This document shows positions 23,869 through 35,900 of a stretch of DNA of 64,000 nt, piece by piece. The stretch comes from Fragum whitleyi (lineage: Eukaryota; Mollusca; Bivalvia; Cardiida; Cardiidae). The translations under genes were made by a program, and so were the position numbers. Numbering within the stretch: position 1 is the stretch's first letter; every line of letters begins with the position of its first letter. Under the pieces are notes generated by a model. That model worked only from the letters and a program-made list of their open reading frames with translations. It searched no databases and was not told where the DNA came from. The stretch lies in the NCBI GenBank assembly GCA_948146395.1, contig OX411548.1:58795020-58859019 (forward strand). Reading direction: 5' to 3'.

Positions 23869-25733
23869 GGATCATGTCACCTACAGGGCTCAGTAATAGG
23901 ACAATATTGTAATTCTACATAGTTTGGTCTCGTTTTTTCAGAGAAATAGATGTAACAAATTCATTCTTATTTCTATTCAAAATTCAGGATCCCACAATAT
24001 ACGTGTTGTTTTTTTAAGTGGAAATGAAGCTTGAGGTATTCAGTAAATAGATAATCTGTAGAAATAATATCTTCCAAATATAAAAGAGGCAGACCTCACA
24101 ATTTAGGAGGAGATTGTTCAAGTTTTTCTTAATTTCTATGTGAAATCTAGAAACCCAAAACACAACTCTCCTTTTCATTGGAGAAATTCTACTAGAATAG
24201 AAACTTTTCCATTTTCGACTTTGATGATTTGCTATATCTAGAATGCTCAATCTACCCATTAAAGAATTTTTGAAATGCACCCTCTAGCTGACATGTACTA
24301 TAACCAATCATTTTATCACATAATTATTTAACAGAGATAGACACGAGTTATTGCTTAATCAACTTGTTTTTGGAAGTCTATGAAAAATAATGACAATAGA
24401 AGAACAATGCTTGAATCACTTTAATAGCAATAAATCTCAAATATTTGTTCTTTTCCAAAACAAGAATACAAAATATAAATATGTAGGAAATATCACAAAA
24501 TGCTCTCTAAAATAAAAGCTATAAAATTAATTTAATACTTAAAAATAAATCTAAGTTACCCTAACATTTGCTTTCAAATCTCATATTACCCATATGAATC
24601 CTATTTTCCAATCTTTTAGGATAAATCAGGAGGCCTAAGAGGGCCTGTTTTGCTGTCTGGACAATTTCCACCCAGCAACTTTAAATTAAATCAGCATCAA
24701 TTTGCTCTAAAAAGCAACAAACTATGATTTATAGTTCATTTGTAATTACATCATCATAAAAGAAATCTATGTAACATAAAAACCATTTCCAGATGGATTG
24801 TAGATTTATCTTCAAATATGCAAAATGAAGTACAATAAAATTACTTTGCACAATTCTGTATTGTAACTGTAGGAATATACAAGGCACTTTCTTTGCAAGG
24901 AAGACTTTCTTTTAACTATTTTCACTTCAGAACCAAACACCATCAAAAGTATTGATTATAATATTAAATCAATACATTAATTACTTTAAAATAACTCACC
25001 TGCTATGAATATTATAGCAAATACATGTATTATTTCTAGACAAAATTATTGACAGTGGTTTGGTAATTTAAAGTTGAATGTATAGGCCCCTAAGACTTGC
25101 CTCAGCGTCCTTAGACAATGTTTATTAATTTATTAGTATGGCTCAAAAAGCTACCAATATATAAGTTTAATCCACACTATGCAATTATATGCCATCAGAT
25201 CATAATGCCAGTAGCTTAACCCTTTTTTGTACAACCCCTGAACTTTTATAAAATACATGTATTGAGAATAAGAATTTCAAACAAACTTCATGGGAATGGT
25301 CCTTAAGTGACCTCTTTCCACTTTAAATCAATGAGAAATAATAGCTTGAATGGGTGAAGCTAATTTCCATGTATGGTAAAAAAATACTTTGCTCATAACC
25401 AAAATGATGTATATCTTAATCAGACACACAAAATAACTGTGATTGGATGACAATTGTACCTTTTATGAGCAGATTTTGATTTCATATTATTCTAAAAACC
25501 ATTTTTCTAGAAAAGTTCCACATATTGGCCAAATTTCACTGGAATGATCCTTTGGTAATCCTTTATCTGACTACAAAAAGTTATTCTGATTGGATGAAAA
25601 GTATTTTGTAGCAAAAGATCATTTCTCTATATGTTATATTGTGATATTTGAAAATCATTATCTCAGAACCTAAATGGTTGATATAAAGTAAATTCACTCG
25701 GATATTCCCTCGGTGATCCTGTATCAGACTAAA
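23869..25733. other. No gene recognised
   Basis: AT-rich, low-complexity sequence; the 25300-25730 part looks like decayed GAATGATCCTTTGG-type repeat body. No coding signal seen. Confidence 0.5.
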
Positions 25734-26508
25734 ACAAGAGGGCCTGTATCGCTCCATTGACTTTAACATATCCAGACTTCCATTAAACAAAGCTTACTTT
25801 GACTGAAAACAACACTTTGAAGTCTCTTATAAACTATTTTGTATTGATTTACAGGGTCTGTCCAACATCACACAAAATACTCAATCACTATCAACCTGTA
25901 TACCCTATAGCCATCTTATTGCCAACATAAAGGTTATTGCAATATGTTGACCATTATCAGCACATTTTCAGGAACAATTTAATAAAAGGGTCATTCACAG
26001 AACATTCATACCAAGATTCAATTAAGTAAGTCCAAGATGACTGGGAGGGGAAGATCTTTAACGTTTTTCAAATGAAAATAAGTTTCAGATAAAAGAAAAT
26101 TAACTCAATATATATGTGTGGCTGTTTTGTGGTTTAAAGTAGTTATGCACCTTGTTTACTTATAAATCTCTGGGACTGAATGCCAGTCTAAAATTGACCC
26201 AGTGGTTTGAAAAGAGAATATTTTTAAAGATTTTATTATGAACACACCTGCCATACTCATATTTGGGGTCAATCAAAATTTCTTTTACAATTTAAGTAAA
26301 GGGTAAAAGGTAAACCCAAGGAACATTCATGCCTAGTTTCGTTGAAACGGGCACAACAGAAAAGAAGCCCTGCCCTACCATATAAAAGGTTCAATCAAAG
26401 TTTCTTTCACAATTTAAATAAAGGGTTGCCCAAGGAACATCCATGCCAAAGTTTCACTGAAATTGGCCAGTGTTTAAGAGCAGAAGATTTTTAAAGAACT
26501 TAAAGTGA

Positions 26509-28175
26509 ACTAGAGGCGCTTGAGCGCCTGATTCGCTCCACAGGCCTGAATATCCAAATAATGACTATTAGAGGATGATAAAGCTGTTTAAATGAGAATT
26601 GAAGTGAATAAATGAGTGAATGTTTATTTCAAGTAAATAAGGGTCATATGCTGAAATATTTCTGCATAAAAAACTCATGATCAGTGAATAACAAAATTGA
26701 CCTCTACCTGTTACACAAATATTTTTCATTTAATCACAATAATTTTGTGCAGTCTGATAATGGGTCACCCAAGGATCATTCTAGTGATATTTTGTTAAAA
26801 TCCAAATATAAGAATTTCAAAACTAACAGAATGTTACTGCACAGTATACTGGTGTTGGTCTGCAAAATTTTGATTGTAGATCTTTCCACTTTTAATTAAA
26901 CACTACTAAAAGATGTTACTTCACAATTGTTTGTCATCAAAACAAATTTCTAACTAATGATAGTAAGAAGTAAAATATTCAATCCAATATATTTATTTTA
27001 TTCTGCCTAATGCCTTAGAGTGCAGTAAACTCAACTCTTTCTACCCCACTCTGAATGTCAGGAGGTCAGAACATCATTTTACACTCTGTGCAGATTCACC
27101 CTTTGTTCAACTAAACTCACCAATTCTGAGTGGGTATTCTCAGGCTACTTATTTCAACTAATGTTTCTATACATTTGAATTTCAACAAAGGTTTTGTTCC
27201 TTCTAATCTATAATCATTACACCTATTAAATTTAACAAGTCTAGAAAAATCATCATTGAGAAGATACCAAAAGGGTGATCAAATATTCACTTTATATGTT
27301 ATAATACCCTCTACCAATAAAAAAAATATGCTGTTCATCTAATCAAATATTTTTTTGCAGACTGATACAACTTCACAGAAATAAAATTTCCATGATATCT
27401 AATCCATCTGTTTAACCTTTCAGGATAGTTTGTTTTACCCTATATGTGAAGAAATGACCTCTGCCCATAAAAGACATATTTTTGATCTGATCACAATATT
27501 TTTTAATAGACTGATAAAGGATCACTAAAGAATCATTCTAGTAAAATTTGGTTGATATTTATCAATTAGGTTCTGAAAAAATGATTTTCAAAGTTTACAC
27601 TATATAACATATAGGGAAATGACCTCCGCACATAAAATATATATTTTTTATCCGATCACAATAATTTTTGCTATACTGATCAAGGGTCACTCAAGTATCA
27701 TTCATGTAAAATTTGGTTGATATCTATCAATTGGATTCTGAGAAAATGATTTTCAAAGTTTTCACTATATAACATATAGAGAAATGACCTCCACCCATAA
27801 AATAAATATTTTTCATCTGATCACAATGATTTTTTTGTAGGCTGATAGAGGGCCCCTCAAGGATAATTCATGTGAAGTTTGGTAAATATCCATCAATTAG
27901 TTTCTGAGAAAAGCCACCTATTACCATATATGGAAATTAGCCACACCCACTACAGCCATGATTTTCAACTGATTAAAAATCTTTGAAGGAATCTGAAAGA
28001 GGGTCACCCAAGGAACATTCCTGTGAAATTTGATTTGAATCCATCCAGTACTTTATGAGGAGAAGTTTTTTAAAGTAAAAGTTTACCGACGGACGGACGG
28101 ACACACGCACGCACGGACGACGGACACCTCGCCATGACAATAGCCCGCTGGCCTTTCGGCCAGTGGAGCTAAAAA
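26509..28175 (+). mobile_element. Hairpin-ended element, GCTCCAC/GTGGAGC end type, 165-bp core
   Basis: It starts ACTAGAGGCGCTTGAGCGCC (perfect hairpin AGGCGC/GCGCCT), then TTCGCTCCACAGGCC. It ends CGGACGGACGGACACACG..., CTGGCCTTTCGGCCAGTGGAGCTAAAAA. Tandem units are anchored on GAAATGACCT at 27451, 27616 and 27781, exactly 165 bp apart. No coding capacity. Confidence 0.85.
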
Positions 28176-28448
28176 CAAGATGTGTTTGTGAAACACGAAT
28201 GCCCCCGTAACGGCAATTTTTTTCAAAGTTTGACCTTGACAGATGACCTTGACCTTGTCACATGACCTTGACTTTGGTACCAACGGATGCGGATCATTGA
28301 GATCTATCATCATGCCAAATAGGCTTGAAGATATTGGCAAGGTTAAGTTTTCGGACAGACGGACGGACGGACAGACAGACGGACAGACAGACAGACGGAC
28401 ATGAGTAAAACAATATGCCCCCGATCTATGGATACAGGGGCATAAAAA
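28175..28448 (+). mobile_element. Short complete hairpin-ended element, GCCCCCG end type
   Basis: A 274-bp element. Left end ACAAGATGTGTTTGTGAAACAC (hairpin GTGTTT/AAACAC) and GAATGCCCCCG; right end ATATGCCCCCGATC...GATACAGGGGCATAAAAA. A tract of ACGGACGGACAGACAG spans 28356-28400. It abuts the previous element directly, overlapping its last A. Confidence 0.85.
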
Positions 28449-28980
28449 TGCAAAGCCCTATCACGCCCATATCTGGAGCTCAATCTATTTGATTAAAGGG
28501 GTCATCAAAGGAACATTCATGCCATGTTTCATTGAAATCGGCCCGATGGTTCGTGAGGAGAAGATTTGTATAAAGATTTAAAGTGAAAATAAGCCCATAT
28601 TTGAGGTCAATCAAAATTTCTTAAATAATTTAAGAAGAGGGTCATCCAAGGATTATTTCTACCAAGTTTGGTTAAAATCCCCCATTGGTTTAGGAGGATA
28701 AAATGTTAAAAGAAAAAGTTTACACACGGTTGCACACATTGATGCACACACAATGGACACATCACCATGACAATAGCTGGCTGGCCTTCTGCAAGTGGAT
28801 TTAAAAATCATTGTGATAAGATGAAACTATGTCTTTTATGGTTGGAGGTCAATTCACTAAAGTTTTACAGGAAACTTTGAAAATAATTTTCTCAGACGCA
28901 TCACTTGATTGATCAAAGCGTATCCTTTCATCAACCCAATTTATTTGAGAATTATTATAACATGGCCTTTTATCATACAA

Positions 28981-29273
28981 ACAAGAGCTGTCACTGTAAG
29001 ATGACAATGCCCCCGACACCGCTTTGATTTTAAATTATGGCCAATCTATGTTGAAGGTCAAGGTCATCCAGGGGTCAAGGTCACCAAAGTATGTGCCTAC
29101 AGAAAGGTAATGTACCAAGGAATGTTGTGGTAAAGTATGATGCGAATATGTTAAGTAATAAGGAAGTTATGGCCAATGTTAAAGTTTTTGGACGGAATGA
29201 CGGACAGACGGACAGACGGACGGACGGACGGACAAGTCAAATTTATGATGCCTCCCTATCGGGGGCATAAAAA
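28981..29273 (+). mobile_element. Short complete hairpin-ended element, GCCCCCG end type
   Basis: A 293-bp element. Left end ACAAGAGCTGTCACTGTAAG...TGACA (hairpin TGTCA/TGACA) and ATGCCCCCGAC; right end GATGCCTCCCTATCGGGGGC and ATAAAAA. ACGGACAG tract at 29193-29232. The body has AAGGTCAAGGTCATCCA. Confidence 0.85.
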
Positions 29274-29832
29274 GTGTCTCAATTAGATGGAAAACATGCT
29301 TTCTATAGAAAACTTATTTCCCTTTATTGTGAATATAATGAAAACTTTTGAATCATAGTCAAGAAGGTTTAATCATTCTATTTCAATTCATTTGTTTCTA
29401 GAATACTACAAAGTAAATGTTGATAAGTGATGATGGAAGATACACAACAAATGACAGACATCACACAACCACAAAGGCTCACTTTGTGCTCAGGTGAGCT
29501 ATAAACAAGTCGCCATGACCAAAATGGAATTTTATCAAAGTGTGGACTGTGACTCCTTTTACAAGAAAATATACCCAAACTACTGATTTTATCCCCTATA
29601 TTTTCAAAATAAATTGATTTATAGATATTTGATCCTGACTTTCATTTTTGACAGATATAATGGCAGTCAAAAAGACAATCTTGAAACAATTTTCATGTCC
29701 AAGATCTGTCAGCTGTGGGCATAAAAATATGTTTAGATTCACACTGATCTGTCTTTTTTGATTTTGTGTACATATGTGCATAAAGAAACAAGTCTGTGTT
29801 CAATGTTTATGTTCAGAATATTGGCTTGATGT
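29274..29832. other. BTBD19 3' flank / UTR
   Basis: A reverse-strand AATAAA lies at 29323-29328. A short relic of a GGTGAGC-type element end (CACTTTGTGCTCAGGTGAGC) is at 29480-29500. Nothing else is seen. Confidence 0.5.
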
Positions 29833-29955
29833 TCACCCATTTAGGTTTTTATGATGTGATCTGGATTGCGTTCCTATCCTTTTTGTAGCATGGAGGTTGT
29901 TTGGATCTTGTTCATTGAGGGCATGGAACCTCCATGCTGAATTGAAGCACTCAAC
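29833..29955 (-). CDS. BTBD19: BTBD19 exon 7 (stop codon)
   Basis: 123 bases encode residues 251-290 and a stop. It begins VECFNSAWRFHALN and continues with a basic tail including TKRIGTQSRSHH. The acceptor is TGTTTACAG|GT. The segment FHALN followed by a basic tail ending in a histidine-rich motif resembles the BTBD19 C terminus. A reverse-strand AATAAA lies at 29323-29328, about 500 bases past the stop, and is a possible poly(A) signal. Confidence 0.88.
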   Translation of the reverse strand, partial: VECFNSAWRFHALNEQDPNNLHATKRIGTQSRSHHKNLNG

Positions 29956-32900
29956 CTGTAAACAGAAATCAAAATATACACAGATGGTTTTCTGATAGTT
30001 CCAAATAAAATTAAGCATCTTTCAAGAAATATGGATACTATGGTTCAGACGATAACATGATAAAGTACAGGTAATAACTCTTATGTAGAGATTCCAGTAA
30101 AAAAATAACAGTTTGTTTCCTTTTATATACCCATGTTTCCATAACTTTTTTTTTTAAATGATTTCCATGGTTAAAAGAGTCTAGACCTTAAAAGAGATGT
30201 GATCTCAACAAATATCTAAAAGGATTTGATCTCAACAGATATATCATCCCAAAACTTCTTAACTACAACTGTGTTAAAAGTTTTTTGTCACCTTCCAACT
30301 ATATTCTAAGGAGAGAAAGTTAAGTGTTTTTTTTAATTGGCAAATTGGTTTACAAGAAACAAGAAAATAAAATGTAAAGCAATTTCATTTCAATGTAAAG
30401 AAGCAAAGTGTTCAAGTAAAATGTTAATGAGATAGTTATTAACTCTGAAGGGGTATCTGCTGTACTTGGCTTTGAAAAAATACAATCACTTGAAAATCAT
30501 TTCATAACTATTTGCAACAAATATGCATTCTTATTTTTTTGTCTTTGCTTGTGGAGTATTAAAGAGGAATTCTGTACGATATATACTTACAGGTATTATG
30601 TTATCTTTTTTGTTTTCTTTTTCCAAGGTCTTCAACTCATCTGGACTCAACAAGGGTAACCGGATGTGTATAATAACATTCTTAGATACCTCTGATACCA
30701 CTTTACCCAAAACAACCTGAAAATTTGGGAATCATCTTTAAATAGTTATAGGCTAATTTTTATGATGTTTACTACAAAACTTGGAATTCAATCAAGATAG
30801 CATTCAGTAATGCAAATACAATAATGGCAGACTTAAATTAGGTTCTACAAATGAGCCACTGTGGACATTTTTTAATTTCATTTTCTTGGCAAAATTTGAA
30901 CAAAATTTGGTTATACATTTGTAGTAGGAAAATGAAAACTCCATAGATAAGTTTGATCCCCGAAGAAAACCTGCCTTCAGTTTAGGAATCAATAATGATT
31001 GTAAACGACACCTATCTGTCTGTCCCAAATCTTAAAGTAATTATTGTCAGTTTCCTTACTCAAGCTAAAATCTTGTTATCAAGCTGACTCTCCAATTAAA
31101 AACTACTTGCTAAAAGGACAAACAACAACACCAAATATATTTAAAATCTGTTATCCAAACCTACTTTTACAATCGGCAACAGATGTCAACTTTAAATTTT
31201 TTAAACTAGAAGTGCTATTAGTGCATGATGTGTTTGTAACTAATATTGAGGTCATATGTAGCATTTGCATGAAGTTTCATGATTCTAGGTCGCTTGGTTT
31301 TTGAGTTAAGAGTCCAGAAATGAAAATTGAACAAAAATTTACTGTGAGCTTGACCTTTGACCTATATGACCCAAAAACAATAGGGCACTTCCTTGGATCA
31401 TAAGCAACATTTGCATAAAGTTTAATGCTTGTAGGTCACTTGGTTCTCGAGTTAGAGTTCGGAAACAAAAAATGAACAAAAATTTACTGTGACCTTGACC
31501 TTTGACCTATGTAATCCAAAAACAATAGGGCACTTCCTTGGGTCATTAGGAACATTTGTATAAAGATTCATGATTGTAGGTCATTTGGTTCTTGAGTTAG
31601 AGTCCAGAAACTAAAATTGAACAAAGGCTGACTGTGACCTTGACCTTTGACCTACATGACCCAAAAACAATAGGGCACTTCCTTGGGTCATAAGAAACAT
31701 TTGTATAAAGTTTCATGATTGTAGGTCATTTGGTTCTTGAGTTAGAGTCCGGAAACGAAAAGGTCTACGGACGGATGGACAGACAGACAGACATGGTGAA
31801 ACCAATATACCCCCCTCTACTTCGTAGGTGGCGGGTATAATGAGGGCTACTGATGCTGAAGTTCTCACCTGAGGTATTGTTCATAAAGGTTACGATATAC
31901 CAAACTGCTATTTTGAAACTGTAACCGAAATCTATAAACAATCAATCTCTCAAGCGTTTTACAAAGAAATTGCCCCAAGTCCTAGTTTTTTTCTACCCAA
32001 CTAGACTTGAATTTGAATTTTGCTTTGATTCAATTAAAAAAAAGAAATTCAGTTTCAAGAAATTTGAGCCAAAAAAGTTGCATACAGAGTGAACATAGAT
32101 TTTTTTCCTCTGAAATTCAACTATGTGACCAGGTTTTTAAAACCACCTGACCCAATTTCAAACACAGCAGAGGTTTCATATAGACAAAGTTTCAAGACAT
32201 TTGAGCCAAAAAGTGGCCTCAAAAGTGCACACAACCTTTACTGAATTTCAACCCCATGACCTCATTTTTGATCCCACTTGACCCAATTTCAAAGTTTCCC
32301 CATGATAAAATGTACACAAATATTCAGACTAAGTTTCAAGACATTTGATTTCAACAACAGAGCGCACATATGTTTTTTCTTAATTTGACCTTCGACCCCA
32401 ATTTTGACCCCACTTGACCTACAGTTTAAACTTGAACGAGATTCAGTGTTAACAATGGGCCAACTTATTTCTTGCCCTACAGGGGCCTGTTGTTGTTGTT
32501 TTTTGAGCTTGAAACACCCCTACATTCAGGCTGAAAAAATCTTGCAAACCGTTTTCAATTTATACCCCGCTTTACACGCAAGTATACGGGTAAAGCAGGA
32601 TATTACTTGAACCGATTTGTCGTCCTGAACCCAGGGCTGGATTCAAGCTGAAAAAACAACAACAACGGGCCCCGATAGGGCGAGAAATAAGTTGGCCCAT
32701 ACATTCAGACCAAGTCTCAAAGCTTTTGAACATGAGCATCTACGATGCGTGATTTGCTCAGTTGTCTAGAGCTGGATGGTGAATAAAAATCTCAGTAAAA
32801 AAGGGGCATAATTTGCACAGATTGCATCTAGAATTATCTTCCATGATAGAAAAAATTGATCTTTTAATGGTAAATATGTGTGATAAATTTTAAGTGATTT

Positions 32901-35900
32901 CCTTCAAAAGAAAAAGAGATTTCACAAAATTTTAAAAATTCACGCAGTTATGACAACAACAACAAGAGCTGTCGGAGGACAGCAAAGCTCCACTGTTCCT
33001 AGTGCTGGATAGTAACAGCAAATCATTATAGACATTATAAAATTCAATTAAATGGAAGTCATGAGAAAAGAAGGCTGATATTATAGTAACAGAAGCATGT
33101 GTAAAGTTTCCAAGCAATAGCTTAAGTAGAAATAGAATTATAATTGATTCACAACATTTGCATGTAAAAACTTAACCACGAATTTCTCTGTCCAAAAAGG
33201 GTAAAAATTCCATAAAATTCAATATCAGAGTAATGAATCTTTGTCTAGATGTTGATTTCATGGTAATCAAAGCATGTGCAAAGTTTCAAAGCAATAGCTA
33301 AGGTAGAAATAGTGATATAACTGATATACAACATTTGCACATAACAACTTAATCAGGAATTACTAAGTCCAAAAAGGGTGAAAATTCCTCTAAATAAAAT
33401 ATGAGAGTTATGAATCTTTGTAGGGAGGCTGATAGATATTATGGTCACAGAAGCATGTGCAAAGTTTCAAAGTATTAGCTTAAGAAGAAACAGAGACATA
33501 ACTGATATACAACATTTGCTCGTAAAAACTTAACCAAGATTTCTAATTCTGAAAAGGGTTAAAATTCCACTAAATTCAATATCAGCGTAATGAAACTTTG
33601 TCAAGAGGCTTATATTATATTCGCAGAAGAATGTGCAATGATTCAAAGCAATAGCTTTAGTAGAAACAGAGATTTTAATCACTTACATGTAAAAACTTAA
33701 CTTGAGCATTTCTCTGATGCCGACGCCTGGATGACATTTTCTAAGAATAGTTGAGCTAACAATGACACCAACTACAACAATTATGTGAGCAACGTCACCT
33801 CAGTGTTTCTCAGAAAACAGCGGACCAAAAATGTGGCCTTAAGAAGTCATACAAGTTTTTTTTTTTAGATTTAACTCCTTGATCTCAGTTGCATTTGACC
33901 CTTTGTTTTCAAACTTGTTGGAGATTTCATGTAAACAAACATTGCGGATAAGTTTCAATACACTACAGCCAAAAATGTTACCTCGAAGCGTGAACAGATG
34001 GTTTTTCTAAGACTTGTACCCATGGTCACATGTTTGAGATTTCATGTAGACTTATACATTCTGACCCTTCGCCTCATTTTTTATCTTACTTGACACTTGA
34101 CAAAGAATTCATTGACACAAGCATTCTGACAATATTTCAAGCCATTTGAGCCAAAAATGTTGCCTCTAGATTACACTGGTGTTGGCGTTAAACCCATTTT
34201 CAAAAGTGATGATCCTTATGACACTACTGTCATCTGGTGAAAGTTTCAGAGGACCTTAAGGGCAAAATAGATTGCACTATATGAAATTACAGAAGGCGTT
34301 TTTTCTTTGTTTTTTTGGACAGATAGTCCAAATTTTCAGTAGTTATTCTGAAGACAATCCTTAGATGACCCTAAATTATCAAGTGAAAGTTTCCAGAGAA
34401 TCTAATTATATCTTAAAACTTAATTGTGTAAACAAGATTGCATTCAGTAAAATTGTTTGCCAAAAGATCATTTCGATTTTTATAAGGTACATTCATTATG
34501 ATCCTACAATCATCCTGAAAAAGTTTCAAAAGAATCTGATTATACATGTATTTGAGTCCTTATTGTGTAAATAAGATTGCATAAAGAGAAATTCCTGAAT
34601 CAGAGGGCATTGCAACACAATGATTTAGCCCTTTAAGACTATTTTTGACAAAAAATAGTGTATAAAAAATGTTCAGGAAATCTACGCTAAAATAAAGCCA
34701 GGGGTTAGAAGGGTTTATTTCGAGTCATTTCCATTGGCTATATTCATACATTTTTTTTCTAGAATTTTTTTTGTCATTGAGTCTGTTGTAACATCATGAA
34801 GTCATAAAGAGGTCAATCAATAATTTCACAAACTCAAGATTTTCAATATTCTTACTAATGCTAAATTTAACAAGATGATTTGCTTTAATCCCATCTCTTG
34901 ACTCAAGATGATTTGCTTTCATCCCATCTCTTGACTCAAGATGATTTGCTTTAATCCCATCTCTTGACATCCATTTTCATAGATCTGAACTCCTTATGCA
35001 ATACATTTTATCTAAAAAACAAGATTTTTTTTAAATTTGCCTTGGTCTGAATTCTAAAACTGGCTAAATTCAGCTATGAAAATGAAAAATTTATGGAAAC
35101 GACAACTAAGTTTAAAGTCATTCTTCTATTTATTTTTATAGAGAGTTGTAACTTACAGAATTAACAGCTGCCCATTCCTTGACATATTTTATCAACTCTG
35201 CCTCGTCCATGTTTAACCCATCCACCTTCAGGATTTCTGCAAGAGCATCTTCTGACAGCTCTTGAAAACCTTTGGATTTAAATACAGCCTGAAAAAAAGG
35301 GATTTGGTTTATCAAATTTCAACTCTTAGAACAGTGTATGTCATTATTCCTGCTGGTTAAAATATGTGAACAGTTTATGTCAATATTCCTGCCAGTAAGA
35401 ATATGTGAAAACTAGAAGTATCACAGAGGGGCATGATTACCTATCCATGATGGTCCTTAATTGATCACCTGAGTTAATCATCTAATAAGTTGTCAACCAG
35501 GTTATAAAAACTAGAAATTATTTTGATAAACATTTAGTATTCAATCAAGCTAACTATTAAAATGCAATATAAAGGATGTTTACAATAACATGTAATTAAA
35601 TTTGTCTCAATCTGTCCCAAAACATCTATGAAATTGAATCTAACTATAATGAAACTGAAACAGAAAATAATTCAGAGATTTGATGAATTTAAAATCGTTT
35701 AACAACCTCAGTATAGATTCACCAAAAAAACAGCCCTGCCAAGTTCTAGCTTGATTGGCCTAATGGAGGAGAAGAAATTTTTCTAAGATTTTTGTGAATT
35801 TTCAGCATTTCTGTTACCATGCAACCATAGTTTTTGGTGGAATTAATTTCTGTAAACAACTTTGGTACAGCTCCACCCAAGGAATATCCTTACAAAGTTT

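Larger units (their letters stand above)
25734..28807 (+). mobile_element. Outer hairpin-ended element split by two inner elements
   Basis: The left end is ACAAGAGGGCCTGTATCGCTCC at 25734; the matching right end is ATAGCTGGCTGGCCTTCTGC, AAGTGGATTTAAAAA at 28776-28807. The body motif GTCAATCAAAATTTCTT..AATTTAAG..AGGGTCA occurs both before 26509 and after 28448. Between them sit two complete elements, 26509-28175 and 28175-28448, so the outer copy was there first. Confidence 0.65.

Noticed and set aside
28085..28120. ACGGACGG tracts as independent microsatellites
   Set aside because: They occur at a set position just before the right ends of the hairpin-ended elements, so they belong to those elements.
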